This document shows positions 1-7,961 of a stretch of DNA of 51,410 nt, piece after piece. The stretch spans positions 1 through 51,410 of the forward strand of contig CADAOD010000017.1 of NCBI GenBank assembly GCA_902789415.1. The letters run 5' to 3'. The notes under the pieces were generated by a model. The model was not told the origin of the DNA. It worked only from the letters and a program-made list of their open reading frames with translations, and made no database searches. Source of the DNA: an uncultured Prevotellaceae bacterium. GTDB taxonomy: Bacteria > Bacteroidota > Bacteroidia > Bacteroidales > Bacteroidaceae. A program made the position numbers and the translations under genes. Positions within the stretch are counted from its first letter, which is position 1; each line of letters starts with the position of its first letter.

Positions 1-2302
1 CACGGCCAGATGGTCTGCCAGCAATGTGCGGGCGCGACCTCGTGCCGATGACTCACCTTCCAGTCCAAAGCAGCGCATGATATCCTCGGCTGTGAACTCT
101 TCAGGCAGACGGTTGAAGGCCTCGATGGTTTTCTGCTTACGACGGGCGTTAGCCGACACGTCGCGCTTCTGGTCATCAAAGTACTTCTCGGCCATAGCCC
201 CAAAATAGTGACGCTGACAGGCGTACTGGATGTTCACCAGCAATTCCGTGAGACGCCAGTCCACATCATCTGTCTCGAACTCGCCACACCAGTAGTTGCC
301 CTCCTGATGGATGCAAGCCCAATGGCGCATTACGATAAACGGCGCCGCGAAGTTCAGCCCATGATAGGCACAACGTTTCAGGAGCATCTCGTCGGCCTTG
401 GAGTTGTTCTCCTTGGCGTCAGCCATGCGACGAGCCGTCCAGTCGTAGAGCTCATCTCACGATCCAACTTGAAAGCCCACTCCTTCAGGCGACCATCGCT
501 CTCGAAATCCACCGTTTTCTCGCGCTCCATCATCTCAAAGTTGGTGCTGGGCAAGGGAATACAAGTGAGTCGCGTAGCGAGTCCAGAACCAAAGTTCTGC
601 TCATTCACTTTCTTCTTCAACGCAATGGGCGTACCTGTATAGATGTAGTTCCACGTCACGAAAAAGTTCTGCACCACACTATCCAGATTCGAGTACGCCT
701 GACCATCCTCTTCATTATGGAAGGCCTTTAATTCCAGACTCTGCTTGTCTATCCACGAGCCACCTTTCTGAACGGTCAATGTGTTATCCAACTCGGTGTC
801 GAACGTGAGCATGTGCAACTGCATCTCTTCGCCATCCACCACCTCCACGGCATTCACCATGTCCTGAATAAACTGAGCATTCGATGTACGAGCCGGATGC
901 ACACGGAAGAGTGCCTTTGGCTTCTGCGGCTTCTCCTTGTTCGCGCCCTTGGTCTTCATCTCCTCCTTGTAGCGGTTGATGGCTGCAATGCCAGCCTTAT
1001 CCGCTCACTGGCAGGGTCGCCGATTATCAGCGTCGAATTATTCAGCCTGCGCAATTCCTCAGGACGATGATAGAAGCGATACGTACACCTTGTCATCAGC
1101 GTCATCAAGAGTCCTCCAGCCACGAACACAGCCGCCGTAAACTGATTCTTCTTCAGTCCCTTGCAAATATCACGCAGCAGCGGAAAATCCTCATACAAAC
1201 CTTCTATCTGTGCACCCCATTCCCAAAGCCAACGCTCGATGTCGCTTTCCGTCACCGCCGCCGACGCTTGCGAGCCTTGCGTGATTTCCTGCCACGACCT
1301 GCCGCACGCCTCCTTGATAGCCTCCTGCATGGCCTTACTCGGTTGCAGAGAGAGGTATTTCTTCTCCCTGTCAGCCAAGCGCTGAGCAGCTGAGGCCACT
1401 GTTTGTTCCACGTTCTCATCACGCTCATCGATGATTTCCTGAACCCACTTCTGCGCCTTGAGCACCTGCAGGGTCTTCTGCTTATCGCCATCGAACAGCA
1501 CAAGCAAATCTGAGGCGAGTTTGAGCGATTCGTTGTGACGGTTGCTGTCGGCTGCACATGGCAACTTGCCAGCGTAACGGCAATCAATGATAGACTGTAC
1601 ATCATACCCTCGCCACTTTAGTTCCAACGTCTTATCATCCACATTCCCAACAGACACAGACCCTTGTTTAACACTCTCACTGGCCACAGCAGCAGCCTTA
1701 GTGTCAGCACTATGACCAGCCCTATACTCAGCATCGTATTTCTCAGCAAACTCCTTGTTCTCATACGTAAACAACTCCTTATCCATATACAAAATATCCG
1801 ATTCCTTGCAGATGAAGCTCATTCGGCTTGCATCCTTGCAACTTTCGTCAACCTCCACGCCAAGCACCTCGGCCATAGCGTGCTGATTGTCGATGAGATT
1901 ACCCTTCGCTACATTGGCCTTAAACACGATTTTAAGACCCTTGCCGCTGGGTGTGATGTAGATGAGCAAAATGCCCAACTGCTTCCAGTCCAGACCCTTC
2001 TCAACCCAACCTTGGTAGAGCGTCAAAGGATTCTCAATGTGGTCAACGTCCATCACCACAAGTCCCGTCAGGTGTGTTGCAGCCTGCTTGCGCCAGGCAC
2101 CAGTCTTGCCGCTCTTCGAGGTGGTCACGTCAAAGGTGGCCTGAAAGATGAAGGCTGGCAACTTGCGCTTCAACTGAGCGTCGCCTGTCTCGCGGAACTT
2201 GTCGATGTTCTCCGTCCACTGCGTGGCCCTGACGAGCGCAAAGAATTGCGCTTCGTCAACGGGCAACGTAGGATTTACAAAACTCTTCTGATAGCTAAAC
2301 AT
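1..2302 (-). pseudogene. BT4734/VirE-N plus DUF3987 primase-helicase-like gene, broken
   Basis: The reading frame from the ATG at 2302 begins MFSYQKSFVNPTLPV and matches the BT4734-like (VirE N-terminal) family, followed by a DUF3987 helicase-like part. Near 1005 the frame reads NSTLIIGDPAS and then shifts; the continuation (ADKAGIAAINRYKEE) is in another frame, so the Walker A lysine region expected after GDPAS is missing together with following residues. A second break near 460 joins KLDRE to DELYDWTARRM in another frame, and the frame then stays open to the window edge. An alternative upstream TTG at 2308 is less likely. The protein cannot bind ATP as read, so I call it a pseudogene; deletions rather than single-base errors fit best. 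It is the last gene of a minus-strand run from 5406. Confidence 0.8.
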
Positions 2303-2304
2303 AC

Positions 2305-2592
2305 TCAAAGCGTTTGAAGGTCCGTAATGTAGAAGGCGTTCTCATGACGATCATTATTGTCACCCCACGTGCGATGTTTCCAGAATCCCTTAACGATGTA
2401 AGGCATCCCCTGCTGGAACTGCGTGTCACGGTTCTTCGATGCCAGTTCCCCAGTCATCTCACCATAGATCACATCACCACCACGCTTCATTGTCACGCCA
2501 CGGCTCTTAAAGTATTCAGAGCTGCCGTCCTGCTTCTGATACTGGCGCTCAGCGTATGCGCCCACCGCTACAATTGTCACTAATGCTTCCAT
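2305..2592 (-). CDS. hypothetical protein, possible OB-fold type
   Basis: The predicted 95-aa protein starts at the ATG giving MEALVTIVAVGAYAERQY; an upstream ATG at 2619 would add nine residues and overlap the preceding gene. It is basic, beta-rich in appearance (VTMKRGGDVIYGEMTGEL) and lacks a signal peptide or membrane segment. The length and the alternating hydrophobic pattern recall small single-stranded-DNA-binding OB-fold proteins, but I see no diagnostic motif, so that is only a guess. Its stop is two bases before the start of the broken primase-helicase gene, and it begins 13 bases after the stop of its upstream neighbour, so the three are probably one operon. Function unknown. Confidence 0.6.
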   Translation of the reverse strand: MEALVTIVAVGAYAERQYQKQDGSSEYFKSRGVTMKRGGDVIYGEMTGELASKNRDTQFQQGMPYIVKGFWKHRTWGDNNDRHENAFYITDLQTL

Positions 2593-2605
2593 AGTCTGTC
2601 GAATA

Positions 2606-3187
2606 TTAAAGGTTCTCAATTTCTATCTTCATGCCGTTGGTCTCTCCAGCAAGCATCTCCAGTACATCCTCCGAGCACTCCAGCATAGCCTTCACGCAAA
2701 CGCCGTGCTTCATGAAGAAGTCCATATACACACGAGCCCAATGCAGAGCCGTCTTGGCGTCGTCAAAACTGTCGAGGTCGAAGAGGCGCATCCATGTGCT
2801 ATCTGCATCATCGCACCATACAGAGTACTTACCCTGACGCTGTGTTCCCTTATTGGCAAACACACGAATCTTCAAGTTCAGCACCTGAGGCACAGCCTGG
2901 AACTTCACACCCAAGGCATTGATATCCTTGAATCGGCTCTTCAGCACCTCCTTGATGTCAGTCTCGCCACACTCCAAGGCACAACCCATCATGCCTGCAA
3001 GGTCACGAACCTGTATCAGTTCATCCTTCTCGCACAGGTAGCGATAGTCGCTCTTGTCGTAGGGAGAATCCTCATACAAAGGCTCCAGCTTCTCATCCTT
3101 AGAGGTTACCCACCACTGGTTTCCAAGGAACGTTGCGGTGGTGGCAACGCCCGAACACTTACCGTAAACTATAATCTTATTCTTCAT
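2606..3187 (-). CDS. hypothetical protein (193 aa) of the DUF3987 operon
   Basis: The 193-aa product begins MKNKIIVYGKCSGVATTATF. I do not recognise the family. It is acidic, cytoplasmic by appearance, with several scattered cysteines (residues near 10, 52, 69 and 73) that do not form a clear zinc knuckle. It contains a segment DADSTWMRLFDLDSFDDAKTA and a helical C-terminus. It follows its upstream neighbour by 20 bases and precedes the 95-aa gene by 13, so it is part of the run that leads into the broken primase-helicase gene. Being beside a replication-type gene hints at a DNA-related job, but this is position only. Confidence 0.6.
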   Translation of the reverse strand: MKNKIIVYGKCSGVATTATFLGNQWWVTSKDEKLEPLYEDSPYDKSDYRYLCEKDELIQVRDLAGMMGCALECGETDIKEVLKSRFKDINALGVKFQAVPQVLNLKIRVFANKGTQRQGKYSVWCDDADSTWMRLFDLDSFDDAKTALHWARVYMDFFMKHGVCVKAMLECSEDVLEMLAGETNGMKIEIENL

Positions 3188-3207
3188 AATTCAATCATGA
3201 TTTGGTT

Positions 3208-3765
3208 CTATACTCTGTCTATTATCTCCTCGTCAGTCAAAGTCTTGGACTCCTTGACTCCCTGACTCCTTGACTCCTTAGAATTAAACACCTTGATGAT
3301 GTCTGAGTAGTACTGGGCGATGATACGTGCCATTGAGCCTTGTAATCCCAACAGTTCGCGCTCTATCGTGGGGCCGCAACCCAGCGTGGTCTTGATGATC
3401 ACCGTCTTCTGTGTTTTGTTTAGGTACACTTGCAACGTCTTGTCATCGTAGAGCAACTTGCCCTTCACCTGCAGCTTCGGCTCGCTCTTCAGCTCACCCT
3501 TCACCAGTTCGTTGAACTGCTCCTGCATTACGGCTACGGGATCAGGACAGTCGGCAGGCACGTTGATGTGAATGCTGTAGCTCGATTCCTTCTCGCCCTC
3601 GCTCTTGTAGAAACTCGACTTGCCCTTCTGCTTGATCATCTTCCGATTGCTCTCGCGAGGCTCCTGCGGGTTCACTACCACGACGTCGTTGTCATACACC
3701 TTCACTCTGGCCTTGAAGGCCTTCACCGGCTTCGTGCGCGGTGTTTCTACATAAACTTCACTCAT
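3208..3765 (-). CDS. hypothetical protein with octamer-repeat C-terminus
   Basis: The 185-aa protein starts MSEVYVETPRTKPVKAFKAR and is lysine-rich. No known domain is recognised. The middle (residues about 60-145) has a predicted alternating strand/helix pattern; the last 30 residues are encoded across four tandem 8-bp units at 3248-3279 and read as a low-complexity KESRSQGVKESK stretch. Because eight is not a multiple of three, gain or loss of a unit would change the C-terminal frame, so the C-terminus may be variable. It sits two bases after the BRO/KilAC gene and 20 bases before the 193-aa gene, in one apparent operon. Confidence 0.6.
   Translation of the reverse strand: MSEVYVETPRTKPVKAFKARVKVYDNDVVVVNPQEPRESNRKMIKQKGKSSFYKSEGEKESSYSIHINVPADCPDPVAVMQEQFNELVKGELKSEPKLQVKGKLLYDDKTLQVYLNKTQKTVIIKTTLGCGPTIERELLGLQGSMARIIAQYYSDIIKVFNSKESRSQGVKESKTLTDEEIIDRV
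3248..3279. repeat. four tandem 8-bp repeats inside a C-terminal coding end
   Basis: GACTCCTT, GACTCCCT, GACTCCTT and GACTCCTT follow each other without gaps. The array lies in the 3' end of the 185-aa gene, where copy-number change would shift the frame. Confidence 0.9.
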
Positions 3766-3767
3766 CG

Positions 3768-4559
3768 TTAATCCTCCTCTTCGTTAATTTCAACACTCAG
3801 CAGAAACGGAATCATAATCTCCTCAGTCTTACACATGCGGTGTATCATCTTGCGGCCACGCTCCGTCCATACCAGATAGGTGCGGGTGTGCATCTCGCCC
3901 TCAGCATCATAGTAAGAGTGCGTGCGGTTCCTGGCATAACCCTTGCGGGCAAAGTCTGCGTACAACAGGTACTGACCTGATTGCTTATACATCACCTTGC
4001 GCTGCATCAGCAGGCGTGTCAGGTCGTGAACGGTCATGTTCAGTTCCTTGGCTATCTGTGTGGTCGTGAAGCAACTCACGCTCTCCAGTACCTCGTCGCA
4101 GTACTCAGCCTTGGGAGCCATGTCCTCAATCTGCAGTTCCTGCATCTCGATGGTCTTCTGCTGAATCTGTATTGCCAGCGCCATGATCTCCTTGTCCGAC
4201 AACTTGCGTCCCTTAGCATCCCTTGTAGGGATATAGCCGCCCGTCTTACGAATCTGAGGCAGCACCTCTGAGGTCACCCAGTGCTTGAACATTTTCGCCT
4301 GCGGCAGCTTCGAAGAGAGTACCAAGGCATATAGCCCGCTTTCGTTGATGATTACCACCTTTTGTATTCCACCGGGGGTAGCCATTTCGTCCACCCCTCT
4401 GTCGTCAGAGTCTACGTGAACGCGAATCGCCTTGCGGGCATCGCTGTAGCCCAGGGCCTTCGCCACGTCGTTACCTACAAAGAAGGTCTCGCCCTTCTCA
4501 TCTGTCATGATGCGGATATCTCCGAACATCTCATGATTGAAAATTCTAATTTCTCGCAT
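3768..4559 (-). CDS. BRO-N / KilAC antirepressor-type protein
   Basis: The 263-aa product has a Bro-N domain at about residues 3-110 (IFNHEMFGDIRIMTDEKGE, then FFVGNDVAKALGYSDARKAI and ESGLYALVLSSKLPQAKMFK) followed by a C-terminal phage antirepressor (KilA-C/ANT) type region at about 125-245, with SVSCFTTTQIAKELNMTVHD and RRKMIHRMCKTEE. Such proteins are DNA-binding antirepressors or regulators of phages and integrated elements. It starts at ATG 4559 and lies two bases upstream of the 185-aa gene. It may regulate the element's own genes; the target is not visible. It shows the phage-related ancestry of this part of the island. Confidence 0.88.
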   Translation of the reverse strand: MREIRIFNHEMFGDIRIMTDEKGETFFVGNDVAKALGYSDARKAIRVHVDSDDRGVDEMATPGGIQKVVIINESGLYALVLSSKLPQAKMFKHWVTSEVLPQIRKTGGYIPTRDAKGRKLSDKEIMALAIQIQQKTIEMQELQIEDMAPKAEYCDEVLESVSCFTTTQIAKELNMTVHDLTRLLMQRKVMYKQSGQYLLYADFARKGYARNRTHSYYDAEGEMHTRTYLVWTERGRKMIHRMCKTEEIMIPFLLSVEINEEED

Positions 4560-4683
4560 AATCTTATCGAATTAATGAGCATCGGAATTGCGGGGTTTTA
4601 GTTTGAGCTCAATTCGTACGTACACATTTCCTCGCTCATCCTCCGACTCGGTTATGTCCTCTTACTTATCTGTGCGGTAGCAA

Positions 4684-4711
4684 ATTTTTCACTTTTCACT
4701 ATTCACTTTTC
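4684..4711. repeat. heptamer tandem repeat at a gene end
   Basis: On the minus strand the motif AAAAGTG / AATAGTG / AAAAGTG / AAAAA runs in 7-bp steps through the stop codon of the 117-aa gene. Heptamer arrays like this can slip, and here that would move the stop codon. Confidence 0.75.
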
Positions 4712-5042
4712 CCTGCTTTCGCCCATAGCGGCGAAGCATGTACTTCATGTGGTTTGCAAACATCAGCTGCGGCATATCCTCCTTCAACATCTTGCAGATA
4801 GTCTTGTAGTGTTGGTTAGCCATAGCACTCTTGAAGGTCATCTTTGTGCCAGTCATCACATACACCACCAAGCCGTAGGCCATGGCACTACGATCCAGAG
4901 GGTGATAGTATTCGAGCATCTTTTCTACATGCTCTCTGCTATCCTGAGTCATCCAAAGCTCCAAGAGCTTCACCATCATCTTAGTAGCCAAAGTGGTTTC
5001 CCAAGAACCAATAGATTCCTCACCATTGGTTCTGAAAATCAT
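4689..5042 (-). CDS. hypothetical protein (117 aa)
   Basis: The 117-aa product begins MIFRTNGEESIGSWETTLAT. It is mostly helical in appearance, rich in Met and Lys, with a basic tail (MKYMLRRYGRKQGKVNSEK) whose last codons come from a heptamer repeat. I recognise no family, signal peptide or membrane segment. It is 129 bases upstream of the BRO gene and about 25 bases downstream of the 112-aa gene, so it probably belongs to the same minus-strand transcript. A small DNA-binding or regulatory protein of the element would fit, but nothing in the sequence proves it. Confidence 0.55.
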   Translation of the reverse strand: MIFRTNGEESIGSWETTLATKMMVKLLELWMTQDSREHVEKMLEYYHPLDRSAMAYGLVVYVMTGTKMTFKSAMANQHYKTICKMLKEDMPQLMFANHMKYMLRRYGRKQGKVNSEK

Positions 5043-5067
5043 TTTGTATCATATCTGTACTCATTGC

Positions 5068-5406
5068 TTAAAAATACTTATTGATGTTTACTTGTTTTGG
5101 CACCATTGCCGAAAGATTGATTTTGTCGATAAAGATGCATCCTTGACTGGATGTGTTCAACTCTCCGTGGATGTTGAGGCTCCACACCTTATTTAATAAT
5201 GTACTAGGTGTCAGGTTGAGGATGCCAACATCGGAGTCATCGCGTATATACATAGGTATCTTTTGTCTCTGATGGGAATCCTTGACGCTTACGATAACCT
5301 CTTTTCCTTTGAACAGCATTTCGCCCCAGTTGGTGCAATACTGTTGTGAACGTCCTACTTTTAGGATCAGTCCACTGATTGTTTTTGAATCTGTTACATT
5401 TCTCAT
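5068..5406 (-). CDS. hypothetical protein (112 aa), first gene of the left minus-strand run
   Basis: The 112-aa protein starts MRNVTDSKTISGLILKVGRS. It looks beta-rich, with a central acidic loop (IRDDSDVGILNLTP) and no signal peptide. I do not recognise its family. It is the first gene after a 237-base gap that carries two perfect inverted repeats and the terminator of the defence operon, so it probably starts its own transcription unit (5406 down to 1). Base composition is more AT-rich than the primase-helicase gene at the end of the run. Confidence 0.55.
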   Translation of the reverse strand: MRNVTDSKTISGLILKVGRSQQYCTNWGEMLFKGKEVIVSVKDSHQRQKIPMYIRDDSDVGILNLTPSTLLNKVWSLNIHGELNTSSQGCIFIDKINLSAMVPKQVNINKYF

Positions 5407-5581
5407 TTTATATATTACCCGCTATTATGGGTTTCCGGCTGCAAAATACTGGGTAATATCCTGTTATTCCAAATATTATCGGAGTTAATCCATTTTTGCA
5501 TAATTCACTCAAAAACAGATAGTTAATGGATAATTCAATGAATCACAAAAATTAATTCACAATTATCCATCTGTAAGGTAT
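5407..5581 (-). promoter_or_regulatory. regulatory gap with two perfect inverted repeats
   Basis: Upstream of the 112-aa gene a 9-bp inverted repeat (ATATTACCC at 5412-5420 and its complement at 5451-5459) brackets a region containing TATTTTGC on the minus strand, a near match to the Bacteroidetes -7 element. Further up, ATGGATAATT at 5526-5535 is matched by its complement at 5561-5570. These are operator-like, but their binding protein is unknown. Confidence 0.5.
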
Positions 5582-5619
5582 AAAAAAATCGTCTACTTCG
5601 ATAGTCGAAATAGACGATT
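5582..5619 (-). terminator. strong intrinsic terminator of the defence operon
   Basis: Read on the minus strand, AATCGTCTA (5619-5611) pairs with TAGACGATT (5595-5587); the inner segments also pair except for one wobble, giving a stem of about 15 bp with a three-base loop followed by seven T. It lies 24 bases after the stop of the 523-aa gene. Confidence 0.9.
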
Positions 5620-5643
5620 ATTGGGGTAAAAACTGATTTTTTA

Positions 5644-7215
5644 CTAAGATTGACTGAGATAGTTACGGGCAGTACCAACTGAAATCTTTGCAATTGGTGC
5701 AAGTACTTCTGCCAGAAGCTTATTGGGTAATGCCCCAAAATAACCATCATTTTGAAGCTGAACTACAAATTGGCAGAAATCCTGCTTAGATGCTTCTGGA
5801 TAACAAAACTCGCACAGTTCCTCAAAATCATTCTTCATCTTGTCCTGCATGAACTTTATCAGTTCTTCTTTCTTAATGACAATATGAACTTCTGCCTTAT
5901 GTACAGCCGGAACGACTCTTTGATTATTCCATTTCTCGTATGCAGTATTTACCAACATAATAATGCTGTCAACAAAATCTGCTACTGCTTTCTGCTCTGG
6001 TGTCTGTACGAGTTCTTGTGAATCTATTGCTGGCTTCTGTTTGTTCTTTGCTATGAGACTTGTAAGTTCTTCCAGTTCCCATTGCAGTTCAATAAAGTAT
6101 CTGTCCACACCTTTTCTGCGATAGAACATACGGGCAAAATTCTCAGGCGTAACATCAGCATCTAAGCCTCCGCTGTGCATACGGAGTTTCCATAACTCTT
6201 CATAGCTCTTCATGTTTTCTATCACACCATCCTTGCGTTCCTGCAGGAATTCAATTTGTTCCTGAGGTGTAAGCTTCCTGCCAATATAGCCTCTACTAAT
6301 TCGCCATTCACCAATAGAAATTTCCATATCCTCATTCATTTGCTGGATGAATAACGAACGGGCTTCATAATACTCTTTCAATGGCAGTTTGGTGTAGAAA
6401 TGTTCTATCACCTCCTTGTCATACACTTTTTCTATTGCAGTAAAATCACCTGTACGAACATAATAGATGTCTTCGGCATCGGTCATGAAAACATTACGCA
6501 ACATTTCCAGTGCCTTGAACAATTCTACGTAGATGTCCTCAACAGTTGCTTCGTTGGCTTTTTGCTGCATATCCACGATAAACTCACGGAAATTGAACTT
6601 TTCAGCATGATCCTCGTCCAAGAAATATTTCTCTGGAGGGATGACCTTTCTGACTATTTGCTTGCCAAGATGCTCATCAAAATTCTCCTTTGCTTTTCTG
6701 AAAACTCGTTCAAAGTTGTGGGTACTATTATTCTTGCCATCACCCACCCATAAAACAGACTTATTCACAGAAGGCATCTGTACGTTTGATAATTTCTCGC
6801 AAAACTCATCAATTCCCTTCTCATGCAACACCTTAAACATGTCGATAGCCGTGTACAAATCAGGGAACATCGCATTATGCATCAATGAATAGGTATCAAG
6901 GAAATTCAATTCAAAACCAAGTTTGCGGATATTATCCTGCAGTTTCTCAATAAACGCTACCTTTTCGAGCGACTGGCACAATGTCTGACCGCTAAAATAC
7001 TCAGATAATCGGGCCTCACGATACACAAAGAAGAAACGGACATACTCGTACATTTCAGCCAATAGAACAAGACTCCTGAACTTGAAAAGATGACCGAAAT
7101 GAGAGCTGTCTTGTCGTGACCACAAACTGATATCATCGAAATACCCCTGCAGACGGTCCATCAGTGATGATGTCTGCGCTTCAAACAAATTTTCGTTATG
7201 AGTGTATTCCGCCAT
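5644..7215 (-). CDS. 523-aa protein of unknown family in TcmP/DUF5131 module
   Basis: I do not recognise a family. The protein starts MAEYTHNENLFEAQTSSLMD and looks largely alpha-helical and charged, without signal peptide or membrane segment. The last 90 residues differ: a lysine-rich helix (VIKKEELIKFMQDKMKNDF), then SKQDFCQFVVQLQNDGYFG and a terminal LAPIAKISVGTARNYLSQS, which resembles the recognition part of a helix-turn-helix. It begins two bases after the DUF5131 stop, so co-translation is likely, and is the last gene before a strong terminator. It may be the effector or sensor of the three-gene module it shares with DUF5131 and TcmP. That role is inferred from position alone. Confidence 0.75.
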   Translation of the reverse strand: MAEYTHNENLFEAQTSSLMDRLQGYFDDISLWSRQDSSHFGHLFKFRSLVLLAEMYEYVRFFFVYREARLSEYFSGQTLCQSLEKVAFIEKLQDNIRKLGFELNFLDTYSLMHNAMFPDLYTAIDMFKVLHEKGIDEFCEKLSNVQMPSVNKSVLWVGDGKNNSTHNFERVFRKAKENFDEHLGKQIVRKVIPPEKYFLDEDHAEKFNFREFIVDMQQKANEATVEDIYVELFKALEMLRNVFMTDAEDIYYVRTGDFTAIEKVYDKEVIEHFYTKLPLKEYYEARSLFIQQMNEDMEISIGEWRISRGYIGRKLTPQEQIEFLQERKDGVIENMKSYEELWKLRMHSGGLDADVTPENFARMFYRRKGVDRYFIELQWELEELTSLIAKNKQKPAIDSQELVQTPEQKAVADFVDSIIMLVNTAYEKWNNQRVVPAVHKAEVHIVIKKEELIKFMQDKMKNDFEELCEFCYPEASKQDFCQFVVQLQNDGYFGALPNKLLAEVLAPIAKISVGTARNYLSQS

Positions 7216-7217
7216 AG

Positions 7218-7955
7218 TTACCTCCTCTTTTCTATTGGCATGTTCTGCACAATCTTACCTTCCAGAAGTTTGCCATTAACATGCTTGTTGCGTTTTACAC
7301 CTTCACGACTCCACGTGCCCCACTGCTTAAAGAAGAAAGCAATGTTGCCATTATCAGCCTGACGCTTCACATTCAGAGCCCATTGTTCTTTCATAGGCCT
7401 CGCTTGAGTACCGCTTTCACCACCAACAATAATCCAGTCTATGCCGTCAAGATTCAGGTCACCCAAATCTTCAAGCAGTGGTTCGCATGAGAGGAAACGA
7501 ACTGATGCTGGTAAGTTCCGTAAATGGTCAATGCGATAACGAGTCCTTTGTACTTCTACAGTTACTCCAAGCCAGACGTTCTCTGGAACGTCATGGGAAC
7601 TGAAATATTCTTCCATACGCTCAGCTCTTTTTGTCAGTATCTGATAGCGATGCTGTGGAGTTTCGCGGATAGTTTGCATTACCTTGTCAACGAAGTCAAA
7701 GGGGACATCATCATGGAACAAATCACCCATAGAACATACAAAAATGTTGTGTGGCTTGTTCCATTTTTTGGGTTCGTCCAAATCTTCTGGATGCAGGGTC
7801 AACTTGAACGCATTCTTATACTTCAACTGCCCCATACCTTTCAGACGTCGTGCCATTACTTCCGCATAGCAGTGAACGCAACCTTCAGACTTCTTGGTGC
7901 ATCCTGTAACAGGATTCCAAGTCTTATCTGTCCATTCTATTTTTGTTTCTGCCAT
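7218..7955 (-). CDS. DUF5131 / phage Gp37-Gp68 family three-Cys protein
   Basis: The 245-aa product begins MAETKIEWTDKTWNPVTGC and carries the family's signature: Cys19, Cys26 and Cys29 (GC-x6-C-x2-CY), like a radical-SAM cluster motif with a wider first spacing. Downstream blocks typical of the family are FVCSMGDLFHDDVPFDFVD, RYQILTKRAERM, NVWLGVTVEV, RFLSCEPLLEDLGDL and WIIVGGESGTQARPM. These suggest an Fe-S enzyme related to radical-SAM proteins; the reaction is unknown to me. It starts six bases after the TcmP stop and ends two bases before the 523-aa gene. TcmP was named as the genetic partner of this three-Cys family, which the arrangement here shows. Confidence 0.88.
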   Translation of the reverse strand: MAETKIEWTDKTWNPVTGCTKKSEGCVHCYAEVMARRLKGMGQLKYKNAFKLTLHPEDLDEPKKWNKPHNIFVCSMGDLFHDDVPFDFVDKVMQTIRETPQHRYQILTKRAERMEEYFSSHDVPENVWLGVTVEVQRTRYRIDHLRNLPASVRFLSCEPLLEDLGDLNLDGIDWIIVGGESGTQARPMKEQWALNVKRQADNGNIAFFFKQWGTWSREGVKRNKHVNGKLLEGKIVQNMPIEKRR

Positions 7956-7961
7956 ACGATA

